Assembly (NCBI RefSeq): GCF_003459505.1
Contig: NZ_QRWD01000005.1
Coordinates: forward strand, 48,602 to 112,601
Reading direction: 5' to 3'
Length of the DNA stretch: 64,000 nucleotides
From: Collinsella sp. AF20-14LB
GTDB taxonomy: Bacteria; Actinomycetota; Coriobacteriia; Coriobacteriales; Coriobacteriaceae
In this document: piece by piece, positions 16,307 through 25,417 of the stretch
Layout of the letters: every line of letters begins with the position of its first letter
Numbering within the stretch: the stretch's first letter is position 1
Program-made: the position numbers and the translations under genes
The notes under the pieces: generated by a model
What the model was told of the DNA's origin: nothing
Seen by the model: only the letters and a program-made list of their open reading frames with translations
The model's database searches: none

Positions 16307-17221
16307 TTACCAGCTGGCCTCGATTTCGCGGATGCGCGAATAGAGCCATTCGTTTTGCGGCACCTGGATACCGTGCTTGGCCGCGAGGCGGCAGATGGTA
16401 CCCGCAAATTCCTCGACCTCGGTTCTGCGTTGAGCGATGCGGTCTTGCGCCATCGAGGGCATGCCGGCGGGATCGAGCCCTTTTATGAGACGCACCATCT
16501 GCGTTAGGTCTGCCTCGGTGAGCTCGATGCCCTCGGCATTGGCGACTGCAAGCGTCTCGCGCATGGCGGAGACAAAACTGCGGAGCTGCTCGGAGCCCTG
16601 CTCCGTAGCGCTTCCGTAGGTGCCGCCGTAGGCCATACAGGTCTGGTTGATGCCGTCGTTGAGCATGAGTTTGGCCCACATGCGATGTGCGATGTCGTGC
16701 TCGACGGTATGGGCGATGCCGCAACGCGTGTAGAGCTCGTCGATGGCGATAACGGTTGCGGGGTCGGTGCCGGCGGCCGCACCAAAGCGGATCTCGCCCG
16801 CATTGGTAAAGGTGAGCGCGCCGTTGAGAAACACGGCGTCCATGCCTTGGCATATTCCGAGGACGGTGTGCTCCCAGCCAAAGCGCTCGGCAATCTTCTG
16901 CTCGCTCGTGATGCCGTTGCACAGCGACGCGATCAGCGTGTCGGGTCCCACGACGCTTTCCAGGGTTTTGAGCGCCACATCGAGCCCGGTTGTCTTGACC
17001 GTGAGGATGACCAGGTCGACGGGCGTCGCCTCGCTCGCGCGGACGGACTTGAGCGCGCAGGGCTTGCCGTTGACGGTGAGCGCATCACCCGCGTGGCGCT
17101 CAAAGCGCGCGTCGTCCATAACGTATTCGACGGCGTCGTTGCCGAGCGCTTGGGCGATCATGCTGCCGTAGAGCAGGCCCACGCCGCCCTTGCCGATGAA
17201 GGCGACCTTGTTGATCTGCAT
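16307..17221 (-). CDS. panE: 2-dehydropantoate 2-reductase (ketopantoate reductase family)
   Basis: Reduces ketopantoate to pantoate with NADPH in pantothenate synthesis. The 304-residue protein has the N-terminal dinucleotide loop KVAFIGKGGVGLLYGSMIA, then VDLVILTVKTTGLD, the SLCNGITSEQKI block and the substrate-domain Lys in MWAKLMLNDGINQT. Such reductases also act on other 2-keto acids, so the pathway is not certain. The start at 17221 was preferred over ATGs at 17230 and 17290 because GGGGAG then has a nine-base spacing. Confidence 0.85.
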   Translation of the reverse strand: MQINKVAFIGKGGVGLLYGSMIAQALGNDAVEYVMDDARFERHAGDALTVNGKPCALKSVRASEATPVDLVILTVKTTGLDVALKTLESVVGPDTLIASLCNGITSEQKIAERFGWEHTVLGICQGMDAVFLNGALTFTNAGEIRFGAAAGTDPATVIAIDELYTRCGIAHTVEHDIAHRMWAKLMLNDGINQTCMAYGGTYGSATEQGSEQLRSFVSAMRETLAVANAEGIELTEADLTQMVRLIKGLDPAGMPSMAQDRIAQRRTEVEEFAGTICRLAAKHGIQVPQNEWLYSRIREIEASW

Positions 17222-17338
17222 GTGAATCATCTCCCCATAAAAAGGCGCCCGCGTATGGAGCGCCTGATGGATTGTATGCCGCCGGGCCATGTCGCGTGCA
17301 CCGGATGGCCGTATTTAGAAGAACAAACGCATGGGAAC

Positions 17339-18109
17339 TTATGACGCGGGGCAGACCGCAAAGACACGTGCGGGATATCCGACGCCATCACGCACCTTGG
17401 GGAAGGTGCAGAAGATGACGGCGCCCGTGGCGGGAAGCTCGTCTAGATGGTCCATGACCTCGATCTGATAGCGATCGACCGAGAGGATGTACTGTTCGCC
17501 GGGGTAGGGGTAGGCGTCCTCACGCGTGGTCACGCTCGCCGGGTCGGTGTCAGCCGGCTCGTGGCCGATGGCGCCGATGTCGCGCTCTTCAACGAGCCAC
17601 TTGATGGCGTCGAGGTCCCAGCCGGGGTAGTGGGGCTGGCCGTCCTCGTCCTTGTTCTCGAGGTCGGCGAGCTTGGACCAGTCGGAGCGGAAGGCGACGA
17701 AAGCGTCCTCGGGAATGCGACCGTGCTCATCCTCCCAAGCTTTGAGGTCCTCGATGGTCAGGATAAAGTCGGGATTCGCGGCGCACTCCTCGTGCTTGTC
17801 GATCACGCAGAGCGGATGCATAAACTCGATGGGTTCAATCTCTCCAAGGGAACGGCCGTCAACATGGAAGTGGCGCGGTGCGTCGACATGCGTGCCGTAC
17901 TGCGAAGCAACCGAATACTGGAAGCAACGCATGGGGGCGAGCATGTCCTCGGGCGTGCCGGGCAGGTAGTCGAAGAGCTTGGTGGACTCAAACGGCTTAA
18001 AGCCAAACCAGTGCGGGGTGTCGCATGAGAGCGTGTGGGTGAGGTCGACCCAGCGATAATCGTTGCTTTTGAGCTGGGAGGCGAGGTTCCAAAGGTCGAG
18101 CGCGGGCAT
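17339..18109 (-). CDS. cyclase-family (kynurenine formamidase-like) metallohydrolase
   Basis: A 256-residue cyclase-family protein. The metal-binding signature of the family is present as QYGTHVDAPRHFHVDG, with a further conserved part at DLTHTLSCDTPHWFG near the N-terminus. Family members hydrolyse formamides or cyclic amides; the substrate is unknown. It lies 117 bp downstream of panE's start on the same strand and is divergent from an aldo/keto reductase. Confidence 0.88.
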   Translation of the reverse strand: MPALDLWNLASQLKSNDYRWVDLTHTLSCDTPHWFGFKPFESTKLFDYLPGTPEDMLAPMRCFQYSVASQYGTHVDAPRHFHVDGRSLGEIEPIEFMHPLCVIDKHEECAANPDFILTIEDLKAWEDEHGRIPEDAFVAFRSDWSKLADLENKDEDGQPHYPGWDLDAIKWLVEERDIGAIGHEPADTDPASVTTREDAYPYPGEQYILSVDRYQIEVMDHLDELPATGAVIFCTFPKVRDGVGYPARVFAVCPAS

Positions 18110-18272
18110 GGGCGGCTCCTTTCATCGGGCTTTTTGCTGATGTTAAAGCGGTGCCGTGACAGCTCGATTTCTGCTGCGTTACGATACGTTCTCGATTGCG
18201 ATTCCACGATGTTTCGGCCGCGTGACCATTGTGTTTCGCCTTGCCGGGGCGCTGATGGCGAAAGGAGGGGCC

Positions 18273-19463
18273 GTGCAATATCGCGTTGACCCCAAAAGTG
18301 GTAACCGAATATCCGCTCTGGGTCTGGGCTGCATGAGATTTCCCGGTGCGCCGGGACACCCCGATGCGAAGACAGCCGATGCCATCATTTCCCGTGCGGT
18401 GGAGCAGGGGATTAATTATCTGGATACCGCGTATCTCTATCCCGGTAACGAGGTGTGCGTGGGCGCCTCACTTGAGCGCCTGGGTCTGCGCGACCGCGTG
18501 TTGCTCGCGACTAAGTTGCCGCACGCTTCGTGCAAGTGCGCGGAGGATTTCGACCGGTTCTTCGACGAGCAACTGCACCGCCTGCGGACCGACCATATCG
18601 ACTATTACCTTATGCACAACATCACTTCGCCCGCCCAGTGGGAGCGCGTGGTGGCGTTGGGCATCGAAGACTGGATTGCGCACCAAAAGGCTGCGGGGCG
18701 TATTCGCCAGATAGGTTTTTCGTATCACGGCAGTGCGGCGGACTTCCTGACGATGCTCGACGCGTATGACTGGGATTTTTGCCAGATTCAGTACAACTAC
18801 GCTGGAGAGCGCTACCAAGCGGGAACGGCGGGACTTATAGCAGCCGCCGAGCGCGGGCTCGCGGTGTTTGTGATGGAACCGCTTTTGGGCGGACGCCTGG
18901 CGGGCAAGCTGCCTCCGCGGGCCCGCGCCGTGCTCGATGACGTACGCGATCCGTACCTGAAGACGCCGGCTGCTTGGGGCCTTTCGTGGGTGTGGAACCA
19001 TCCTCAAGTCACGATGCTGCTTTCGGGCATGACCGATACCGCGCAGGTGGACGAGAACGCGGTGCTGGCCGATCGGGCCCTGCCGGATTCGATGACAGCC
19101 GCTCGGCTCGATACCATCGCACGCGTGCTGGCGGAGTTTGAAAAATCGAATCGCGTGCCCTGCACGGGATGCGGCTACTGCATGCCATGTCCCAAGGGTA
19201 TTAACATTCCCGGCTGCTTTGCCGCTTACAACGCGAGCTATGCGCACAGCTGGTTTACGGGGCTGTCGCAATACTTTACGGCGAGCGCGGTGCGCACGAG
19301 CGAGCCCAAGCTCGTGAGCAATTGCGTCAAGTGCGGCAAATGTGCGCGTCACTGCCCGCAACACATCGATGTCCCCGAGCGTCTCGACGACGCGCGCCGA
19401 CGTTTCCAGCCTGGCCCCGTAACGGCCGCGCTTAAAGTCTTCAGCAAAACTCGCTCCTCATGA
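18273..19463 (+). CDS. aldo/keto reductase with C-terminal ferredoxin domain
   Basis: A 396-residue fusion. The N-terminal aldo/keto reductase barrel starts ISALGLGCMRFPG and carries the catalytic Asp and Tyr in NYLDTAYLYPGNE. The C-terminal part binds two iron-sulfur clusters through CTGCGYCMPCPKGINIPGC and CVKCGKCARHCPQHIDVPERL. Such fusions are common in anaerobes and are expected to couple sugar or carbonyl redox to low-potential electrons. The start is a GTG at 18273 with AAAGGAGGGG directly upstream. A structured repeat begins at its stop codon. Confidence 0.9.
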   Translation: MQYRVDPKSGNRISALGLGCMRFPGAPGHPDAKTADAIISRAVEQGINYLDTAYLYPGNEVCVGASLERLGLRDRVLLATKLPHASCKCAEDFDRFFDEQLHRLRTDHIDYYLMHNITSPAQWERVVALGIEDWIAHQKAAGRIRQIGFSYHGSAADFLTMLDAYDWDFCQIQYNYAGERYQAGTAGLIAAAERGLAVFVMEPLLGGRLAGKLPPRARAVLDDVRDPYLKTPAAWGLSWVWNHPQVTMLLSGMTDTAQVDENAVLADRALPDSMTAARLDTIARVLAEFEKSNRVPCTGCGYCMPCPKGINIPGCFAAYNASYAHSWFTGLSQYFTASAVRTSEPKLVSNCVKCGKCARHCPQHIDVPERLDDARRRFQPGPVTAALKVFSKTRSS

Positions 19464-19548
19464 CCCTTTTATATCTTGTGATGGAATAGTTCCTGTTTGC
19501 GGCAGAATAGGGCGATAGCAGGAACTATTTCGTCGCAACTGAAGGGGG
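19464..19548 (+). repeat. covarying hairpin repeat, copy 1
   Basis: A 20-bp stem is formed by 19476-19495 (TTGTGATGGAATAGTTCCTG) and 19519-19538 (CAGGAACTATTTCGTCGCAA), with three G-T wobbles. The apical loop starts TTTGCGGCAGAATAGGGC. The flanking CCCTT (19464-19468) can pair with AAGGG (19542-19546), part of the next gene's SD. The first 15 bases (CCCTTTTATATCTTG) are identical to copy 2 at 20623, whereas the stem arms differ by compensatory changes. Confidence 0.8.
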
Positions 19549-19553
19549 CTGTC

Positions 19554-20573
19554 GTGGGCCATCGGGATTCATGTGATGATTTGCGTGAGGTTCGTTGGGG
19601 CGTTTTGGGCGCTGGGCACATTTCGCATCGATTTGCATCGTCGCTCAAGAAGGTCGACGAGGCACGGCTGGTGGCTGCGGCCGGCCGCACTCCTGCACAT
19701 GTCGAGGAATTTTGTCGAGCGTTTTCGATTGATGCCGCGCACAGTTATGCCACGGCTGACGATAGCGGCGATGCGGCTTATGACGCGCTGATTGCCGACC
19801 CCGATGTCGACGCAATCTACTTGGCTCTTCCGCATGGCATGCATACGCGTTGGGCCTGTCGCGCGCTGCGCGCCGGAAAGGCCGTGCTGTGCGAAAAGCC
19901 GGCCGTTTTGAGTGAGGAAGAGGCCCATGCGATCGCCTCTGTTTCCCGTGAGTGCGGTGTGCCGTTTATGGAGGCGATGAAAAATCGGTTTTGTCCGATG
20001 CATACTCGCGTGAAGGGTTTGCTTGCGTCGGGCGAGCTCGGCTGTATCGTCTCGATCGAAAGCGTGCAAAAACTCGATTATGGTGAGTCCCCTTCGAGTT
20101 ATCTGCTCGATCCGTTGCAGGGTGGCTGTCTATATGACATGGGCTGCTATGCGGTCGGGTGGTTTGAGGATCTGCTTGCGGGTGCGTGCGATGTTTCGTC
20201 TCGTGAAGTTCGCTGGCGTGACGTATTAGGCGGCCGCGTGGATTGGGCCGATGAGATCCATATGAGTGTCGGCGGTATACCCATTCATATGGTGTGCGAC
20301 GGCAAAGCAGCATATGAAAGCCGCTTAATGATTGCTTGCGAACGGGGTTCGGTGGAAATCGAGCGCCTCCATCGCCCCGAGCTCGCCCATGTGAAGTACT
20401 CCGACGGACGAATGCTCGAAATTAATGCCCCGTTTGATGTCGATGATTTCTACGGCGAAATTCAGCATGCGACGCAGCTCGTCCAGACGGGAGAGCTTGA
20501 AAGCCCCGTTATGCCTCTTGCCGCCACGCAGCGCTGCGCGCAGATAATCGATGCGATTCGCTTGACGCTCTAG
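19554..20573 (+). CDS. Gfo/Idh/MocA-family oxidoreductase
   Basis: A 339-residue NAD(P)-dependent oxidoreductase. The Rossmann start is VRWGVLGAGHISHRFASSL; the family motif GKAVLCEKPAVLSEEEAHA has the catalytic Lys; FMEAMKNRFCPMHTRV follows. The sequence is closest in style to dimeric dihydrodiol/xylose dehydrogenase-like members, with unknown substrate. The start is a GTG at 19554 with AAGGGGG seven bases upstream; that SD is partly paired in the hairpin repeat just before it. Confidence 0.88.
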   Translation: MGHRDSCDDLREVRWGVLGAGHISHRFASSLKKVDEARLVAAAGRTPAHVEEFCRAFSIDAAHSYATADDSGDAAYDALIADPDVDAIYLALPHGMHTRWACRALRAGKAVLCEKPAVLSEEEAHAIASVSRECGVPFMEAMKNRFCPMHTRVKGLLASGELGCIVSIESVQKLDYGESPSSYLLDPLQGGCLYDMGCYAVGWFEDLLAGACDVSSREVRWRDVLGGRVDWADEIHMSVGGIPIHMVCDGKAAYESRLMIACERGSVEIERLHRPELAHVKYSDGRMLEINAPFDVDDFYGEIQHATQLVQTGELESPVMPLAATQRCAQIIDAIRLTL

Positions 20574-20621
20574 GCTGCGGTGCTGGTGCTCAAGGGGGCT
20601 CGGCGGACCTTGCCCCTGATG

Positions 20622-20709
20622 CCCCTTTTATATCTTGCGGTGGAATACGGTCTGTTTGCGCCAAAATAAGGCACCAATAGACCGTATTTCACCGCAACTG
20701 ATGAGGGGG
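20622..20709 (+). repeat. covarying hairpin repeat, copy 2
   Basis: A 19-bp stem is formed by 20635-20653 (TTGCGGTGGAATACGGTCT) and 20679-20697 (AGACCGTATTTCACCGCAA), one G-T wobble included. The loop reads GTTTGCGCCAAAATAAGGC. The outer CCCC (20622-20625) can pair with GGGG of the nfo SD (20704-20708). Compared with copy 1 the arm bases differ while the pairing is kept. Confidence 0.8.
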
Positions 20710-20717
20710 AGTTGGAG

Positions 20718-21584
20718 ATGCTAACGATTGGGTGTCATCTTTCGACGACGAAGGGCTATCGAGCAATGGGGGAGACGGCGCTGTCCATTGGCGCCAATAC
20801 CTTTGCGTTCTTTACGCGCAACCCGCGCGGCGGCAAGGCGAAAGACCTTGACATGGATGACGTGGCGGCCCTGCGCGAGCTTATGGAGCAAAACGATTTT
20901 GGTCCGCTCGTGGCACATGCCCCCTATACCTATAACCCCTGCTCTGCCAAAGAGCGGGCGCGCGAGTTTGCCTTGGAGGCAATGGCCGAGGACTTGCAGC
21001 GCCTGGAAGCGCTGCCCGGCAACTACTACAACTTCCACCCCGGCGCGCATGTGGGGCAGGGGACTGATGCTGGCATTCAGATGATCGTCGACGCCCTGTG
21101 CCAGGTGATGTTTGAGGGCCAGCAGACGACGGTGCTGCTCGAGACCATGGCGGGAAAGGGTACCGAGGTGGGCCGTAGCTTTGAAGAGCTGGCGCGCATT
21201 ATCGAGGGTGCTGCCGCCAGGCGTCCAGAGCTATCGGACAAGCTGGGCGTGTGTCTGGACACCTGCCATGTGAGCGATGCCGGCTACGACATCATCCATG
21301 ATCTGGACGGCGTACTCGACGAGTTCGACCGCGTGGTGGGTATCGACCGCTTGCGTGCCGTACACATCAACGATTCGAAGAACCCCTGCGGTGCCCATAA
21401 GGATCGCCACGAGTGCATCGGTAAGGGCTACCTGGGTAGTGAGGAGTTTGGCGGCGGTATGCAGGTTATGCAGAATATTGTATCGAATAGCCGCTTGCGC
21501 GCATTGCCATTTATTTTGGAGACGCCGAACGAACTTACAGGTTATGCAGCGGAAATTACGCTATTAAGGTCGTTACAGCAGTAA
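20718..21584 (+). CDS. nfo: endonuclease IV (apurinic/apyrimidinic endonuclease)
   Basis: Cleaves DNA at abasic sites in base-excision repair. The 288-residue TIM barrel has the trinuclear zinc ligands in the usual places: the His in [11 protein letters not shown], then [54 protein letters not shown] and the terminal ILETPNE. The start at 20718 follows GGGGGAG by seven bases; a TTG two codons earlier is less likely. Confidence 0.95.
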   Translation: MLTIGCHLSTTKGYRAMGETALSIGANTFAFFTRNPRGGKAKDLDMDDVAALRELMEQNDFGPLVAHAPYTYNPCSAKERAREFALEAMAEDLQRLEALPGNYYNFHPGAHVGQGTDAGIQMIVDALCQVMFEGQQTTVLLETMAGKGTEVGRSFEELARIIEGAAARRPELSDKLGVCLDTCHVSDAGYDIIHDLDGVLDEFDRVVGIDRLRAVHINDSKNPCGAHKDRHECIGKGYLGSEEFGGGMQVMQNIVSNSRLRALPFILETPNELTGYAAEITLLRSLQQ

Positions 21585-21645
21585 CAACTGTCACAAAGTG
21601 GAGTGTTCCATTCACGTTATGGGATTGTTTCAATCAGTTTTCTCA

Positions 21646-21674
21646 TTGCAGATTCGTAATTCCGGGTGCATAAT
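21646..21674 (+). promoter_or_regulatory. promoter of the amino-acid ABC transporter genes
   Basis: -35 TTGCAG (21646-21651), a 17-bp spacer and -10 CATAAT (21669-21674). Confidence 0.5.
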
Positions 21675-21731
21675 AGCCAACAGTTTTTGCAGACCTCTGA
21701 ATCAAACGGGGTCACCGGAAGGAGACTGATT

Positions 21732-22592
21732 ATGAAGCTCAAGAAGCTTGGCGCATTTGCCGCCACGGGCGCCATGGCGCTCGCCCTCGCACTGACGGGC
21801 TGCGGCTCGTCCAACGCCACCTCTGGTTCCGATGCCGGTTCCAGCAGCTCTGATGACGTGAAGGTCGAGAAGGTCGACGGCTCCAAGGAGTATGCACTCG
21901 TCAAGGACGGTACACTCACCGTCGGCACCTCTGCCGAGTACGCGCCGTTTGAGTACAAGGATGACAACGGCGATTACCAGGGCTTTGACCTTGAGCTCAT
22001 CAAGGCTATCGGTGACAAGCTGGGTCTGGATGTCGAGTACGTCAACAACGACTTCGACACGCTCGTCCCTGGCGTTGCTTCGGGCGCCAAGTACGATGCC
22101 GCCATCGCGGCTATCACTGACACGCCCGAGCGTGAGAAGGAAGTCGCGTTCTCCGACTCTTACTACATGGACGATCAGGCTATCGTGACCAAGGTCGATA
22201 ACACCGACATTACGGCCGATAACTTCAGCGAGAAGCTCAACAACGCCGACGCTACCATCATCGTCCAGTCTGGCTCGACCGCCGAGGCCTTTGCCCAGGA
22301 GAACTTCCCGAAGGCCAAGATCGTCCCCTACAAGGACGCTACCGAGTGCTTCAGCGCCCTGCAGTCCGATAAGGGCGACGCCGTAGTCACCAACCGCTCC
22401 GTTGCCAGCCAGCTGACCGCCGAGCAGTTCAACACCTGCCAGACCATCAAGCAGATCAGCACCGGCGAGGAGTACGCCATTGCCATCAACCAGGGCAACA
22501 CCAAGCTCAAGGATGACATCAACCAGGCCATCAAGGACCTGACCGACGACGGTACCGTCGACGCCCTCATGGCTAAGTACAACATCAAGTAA
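21732..22592 (+). CDS. amino-acid ABC transporter substrate-binding lipoprotein
   Basis: A 286-residue extracellular binding protein of solute-binding family 3. The signal peptide ends in the lipobox LTGC (Cys near residue 22), followed by a Ser/Gly linker. The binding fold opens with LTVGTSAEYAPFEYKDDNGD, then GFDLELIKAIGDKLG, and DAAIAAITDTPERE. It captures a polar amino acid or a related ligand for the permease and ATPase encoded next. The start at 21732 follows GGAAGGAGACTGATT. Confidence 0.94.
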   Translation: MKLKKLGAFAATGAMALALALTGCGSSNATSGSDAGSSSSDDVKVEKVDGSKEYALVKDGTLTVGTSAEYAPFEYKDDNGDYQGFDLELIKAIGDKLGLDVEYVNNDFDTLVPGVASGAKYDAAIAAITDTPEREKEVAFSDSYYMDDQAIVTKVDNTDITADNFSEKLNNADATIIVQSGSTAEAFAQENFPKAKIVPYKDATECFSALQSDKGDAVVTNRSVASQLTAEQFNTCQTIKQISTGEEYAIAINQGNTKLKDDINQAIKDLTDDGTVDALMAKYNIK

Positions 22593-22614
22593 AATAACTA
22601 CTTGATTGCGCGCG

Positions 22615-22645
22615 GGCCCTTTCCGTTTTGCGGAGAGGGCCTTTG
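22615..22645 (+). terminator. attenuating hairpin between binding protein and permease genes
   Basis: GGCCCTTTCC (22615-22624) pairs with GGAGAGGGCC (22632-22641), one wobble, then TTTG. It probably lets the binding protein be made in excess over the membrane parts. Confidence 0.6.
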
Positions 22646-22709
22646 CGCTTCTCTTGACGGAGAGCGTTTCCGTCTCGTTTTGCCGGCAACTTCTACGATA
22701 GGAGCCACC

Positions 22710-24071
22710 TTGTCTCGACTGAACAAAGGGGCCGCTGAGCAGCGTTTTCCACTGCCCGTCTTGCTCCAAAAGCTAGCCTGCGTCATGGCCGTGGCGCTCG
22801 CGCTGGTGTGCGCGGGGGCATATGCGCCCACGACCGCCCAGGCGCTTGAGACCGCAAAGATTACCGCCCGACCCAACACCGGTTCGGGCAGCGATGTGGT
22901 CGGCGGCACCGAGACGCGCATTACCTGGGAAGTTCAGGCCGATGCCGACGAGGAGCTGAGCGGTCTTTCTTTGACGTTTGTCGACGGCACGACGTTTGGT
23001 ACCGATGACACGCGATTGACGATGCTCTCGGGCGAGGACCTCATGGATCGTACGCCCATGAAACCCACGTGCAAGGCTGACGGCCAGACGCTCAAGATTG
23101 ACTTTGGCGAGGCGGCGCCTGCCGGCGGCTTTTTCCGTGTCGAGGTTTACGGCGTGACCTTCCCCGTCGAGGGCGGCGACGAGGCCTTTAGCGGCACCTA
23201 CACTTTGGCCGATGGTTCGACCAAGAAGATCTCCAAGATTCCGTCGGTGGAGATCAAGGGCGTGACGGCATTCGATAACTTCCTGGCCGACCTTAAGGAG
23301 CAGCCGTGGGTCGAGGCATGGAATTCCAACATGTTCCTTCGCCTGTTCCTGAACCCGGTCATTTTGGTCCAGAGCCTGCCGATCGTCTTCAAAGGCTTCC
23401 TCATGTCGCTCTCGATCGTGCTCGTGGCGTTTCCGCTGGCAATTCCCTTCGGTTTCGCCCTGTCGCTCATGCGCATCTCCAAGTCGCGCATCCTGCGTTG
23501 CCTTGCCGGTGTCTATGTGAATATCATTCGCGGTACGCCGGCGTTCCTGCAGATCTACATCGCGTTCTTTGGCCTGCCGCTGGCCGGCGTCAAGGTTGAC
23601 GACTATGTGCTGGGCGTCATCGTCATGGCCATGAACTCGTCCGCCTACCTGTGCGAGATCTTCCGTGCCGGTATTCAGTCGATCCCCAAGGGCCAGAACG
23701 AGGCTGCGCGCTCGCTGGGCATGAACGCCTTCCAGACACTGCTCTACGTTATGATTCCGCAGACGTTCCGCAATGTCCTGCCAACGTTGACCAGTGAGTT
23801 CATCCTGCTTTACAAGGATACGTCGCTGCTCGCGGCCGTGGGCGTGGTCGAGATCGTCATGAACGCCCGCACCATCGTGGCCACGACGGGCTCTATTACA
23901 CCGTACGTGGTTGCCGCCCTGTTCTATCTGGTCATCACCCTGCCGCTCGCTCGCTTGGTGAGCGGCCTTGAGGCGAGGCTTTTGGGCACGGCCGAAACTA
24001 AGAAGAAGCGTCCCGCCAAGAGCGCCGGACAGGTCGTCGCGACGCCCGCCGATCACATCGCCGGTCTGTAA
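22710..24071 (+). CDS. amino-acid ABC transporter permease with N-terminal extracytoplasmic domain
   Basis: A 453-residue protein. Residues of about 15-45 form a signal-like helix (LACVMAVALALVCAGAYAPT). About 165 residues of extracytoplasmic, beta-rich sequence follow. From about residue 215 it is a HisM/GlnP-type permease with the ATPase-contacting EAA loop FRAGIQSIPKGQNEAARSLG. Normal family members are about 220 residues, so the extra domain is notable; it may dock or extend the binding protein. The start is a TTG at 22710, preceded by TAGGAGCCACC. Confidence 0.88.
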   Translation: MSRLNKGAAEQRFPLPVLLQKLACVMAVALALVCAGAYAPTTAQALETAKITARPNTGSGSDVVGGTETRITWEVQADADEELSGLSLTFVDGTTFGTDDTRLTMLSGEDLMDRTPMKPTCKADGQTLKIDFGEAAPAGGFFRVEVYGVTFPVEGGDEAFSGTYTLADGSTKKISKIPSVEIKGVTAFDNFLADLKEQPWVEAWNSNMFLRLFLNPVILVQSLPIVFKGFLMSLSIVLVAFPLAIPFGFALSLMRISKSRILRCLAGVYVNIIRGTPAFLQIYIAFFGLPLAGVKVDDYVLGVIVMAMNSSAYLCEIFRAGIQSIPKGQNEAARSLGMNAFQTLLYVMIPQTFRNVLPTLTSEFILLYKDTSLLAAVGVVEIVMNARTIVATTGSITPYVVAALFYLVITLPLARLVSGLEARLLGTAETKKKRPAKSAGQVVATPADHIAGL

Positions 24072-24083
24072 GGAGGTCCTATC

Positions 24084-24836
24084 ATGAGCGAAACCAATAA
24101 CTCGAACGAGGTCGTCGTCAGCATCAAGAACCTCCAGAAGGCCTTTGGCGATAACGTGGTCCTGCGCGATATCGATCTGGATGTGCACAAGGGCGAGGTT
24201 GTCGTAGTTCTGGGTCCCTCGGGCTCGGGTAAGTCGACGATGCTTCGCTGCATCAACCGTCTTGAGCATCCCACGAGTGGCTCGATTGTCGTTGAGGGTG
24301 TGGACGTGTGCGCCAAGGGCGTCGATCTTAACAAGGTGCGCACGCATCTGGGTATGGTGTTCCAGCAGTTCAATTTGTTCCCGCACCTCTCAGTCAAAAA
24401 GAACGTCATGCTCGCGCAGCAGAAGGTGCTCAAGCGCAGCAAGGAAGAGGCCGAGAAAATTGCCGTCGAGGAGCTGACCAAGGTCGGTCTTGCCGAGCGT
24501 ATCGACTTTATGCCGAGCCAGCTCTCGGGCGGTCAGCGGCAGCGCGTTGCCATCGCCCGCGCCCTGTCGATGAACCCGCACGTCATGCTCTTTGACGAGG
24601 CCACCTCGGCGCTCGACCCCGAGCTCGTGCGCGACGTCCTGGGTGTCATGCGCGACCTGGCACGCGACGGCATGACCATGATCGTCGTGACGCACGAGAT
24701 GGGCTTTGCCCGCGATGTCGCCGACCGCGTCGTCTTTATGGACGGCGGCGTCATTGTGGAAGAGGGTACGCCGAGCGAGGTCTTCGACCACCCCAAGAGC
24801 GAGCGCACCAAGGCGTTCTTGGGAAATATCTCGTAG
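24084..24836 (+). CDS. amino-acid ABC transporter ATP-binding protein (GlnQ type)
   Basis: A 250-residue ATPase of the polar amino-acid uptake family. Walker A is [12 protein letters not shown], the Q-loop is [13 protein letters not shown], the signature is [17 protein letters not shown], Walker B is [14 protein letters not shown], and the H-loop is VVTHEMGFA. It starts 12 bases after the permease stop behind AAGGAGGTCCTATC and completes the three-gene importer. Confidence 0.96.
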   Translation: MSETNNSNEVVVSIKNLQKAFGDNVVLRDIDLDVHKGEVVVVLGPSGSGKSTMLRCINRLEHPTSGSIVVEGVDVCAKGVDLNKVRTHLGMVFQQFNLFPHLSVKKNVMLAQQKVLKRSKEEAEKIAVEELTKVGLAERIDFMPSQLSGGQRQRVAIARALSMNPHVMLFDEATSALDPELVRDVLGVMRDLARDGMTMIVVTHEMGFARDVADRVVFMDGGVIVEEGTPSEVFDHPKSERTKAFLGNIS

Positions 24837-24856
24837 CCGGTTGATGTAACTGCCGT

Positions 24857-24904
24857 TACAAAAGAGCGGGGGCTGGACTTGAATCCAGCCCCCGCTCTTT
24901 TGTA
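24857..24904. terminator. bidirectional terminator
   Basis: TACAAAAGAGCGGGGGCTGG (24857-24876) pairs with its complement up to 24904 around a short loop; the 21-bp stem is perfect and has A- and T-rich ends, serving the plus-strand transporter and the minus-strand flavodoxin. Confidence 0.93.
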
Positions 24905-24952
24905 GGGATGGGGATGCGCTGTGATACAGGCTCTTTTGGAGGCCTGGTTTCG

Positions 24953-25372
24953 TTACGCGAGCTCGGCTCCGAGGGCCTTGCAGGCCGCCTCGCCCTCATC
25001 GTCGGGCGCATCGTAGCAAATGACGGAGTCCACGACGTTGACGCCGGCCTCGTCGGCGTCGGCCTTCCAGTTGTCCATCCACTCGCCCTCGGCCCACGAA
25101 TAGGAGCCAAAGAGGACGACCTTCTTGTCGCCGAGGGTCTCCTTGACCTCGTCCCACATAGGCTGAAACTCGTCATACTCAAGCTCCTCGGAGCCCATGG
25201 CGGGGCAGCCGAAGGCGAAGGCATCATATTCGGCGGCCTTGTCGGCAGAGAAGTCGGCGCAGGGGATGACCTCAGTCTCGGCCCCCGCGGACGTGGCGCT
25301 TTCGGCGACGAGGTTTGCCATGGCCTCGGTATTGCCCGTGCCGCTCCAGTAGACGACGGCGATCTTGCTCAT
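24953..25372 (-). CDS. flavodoxin
   Basis: A 139-residue short-chain flavodoxin. The FMN phosphate loop is VVYWSGTGNTEAMA at residues 6-19, and the isoalloxazine region includes FGCPAMGSEELEYDEFQPM and FGSYSWAEGEWMD. It is a low-potential electron carrier that typically replaces ferredoxin when iron is short. It lies directly downstream of a DUF3793 gene whose promoter has a DtxR-like core, in line with iron control (inference). Confidence 0.94.
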   Translation of the reverse strand: MSKIAVVYWSGTGNTEAMANLVAESATSAGAETEVIPCADFSADKAAEYDAFAFGCPAMGSEELEYDEFQPMWDEVKETLGDKKVVLFGSYSWAEGEWMDNWKADADEAGVNVVDSVICYDAPDDEGEAACKALGAELA

Positions 25373-25417
25373 GTTTTGTCCTTTCGGTCGTGCGGCGCTT
25401 GCCGCGGCTTGTACGTT

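Noticed and set aside
22773..24386. 537-codon minus-strand frame opposite the ABC permease
   Set aside because: It spans two real genes on the other strand and has a shadow-type composition rich in Arg, Asp, Gln and His.
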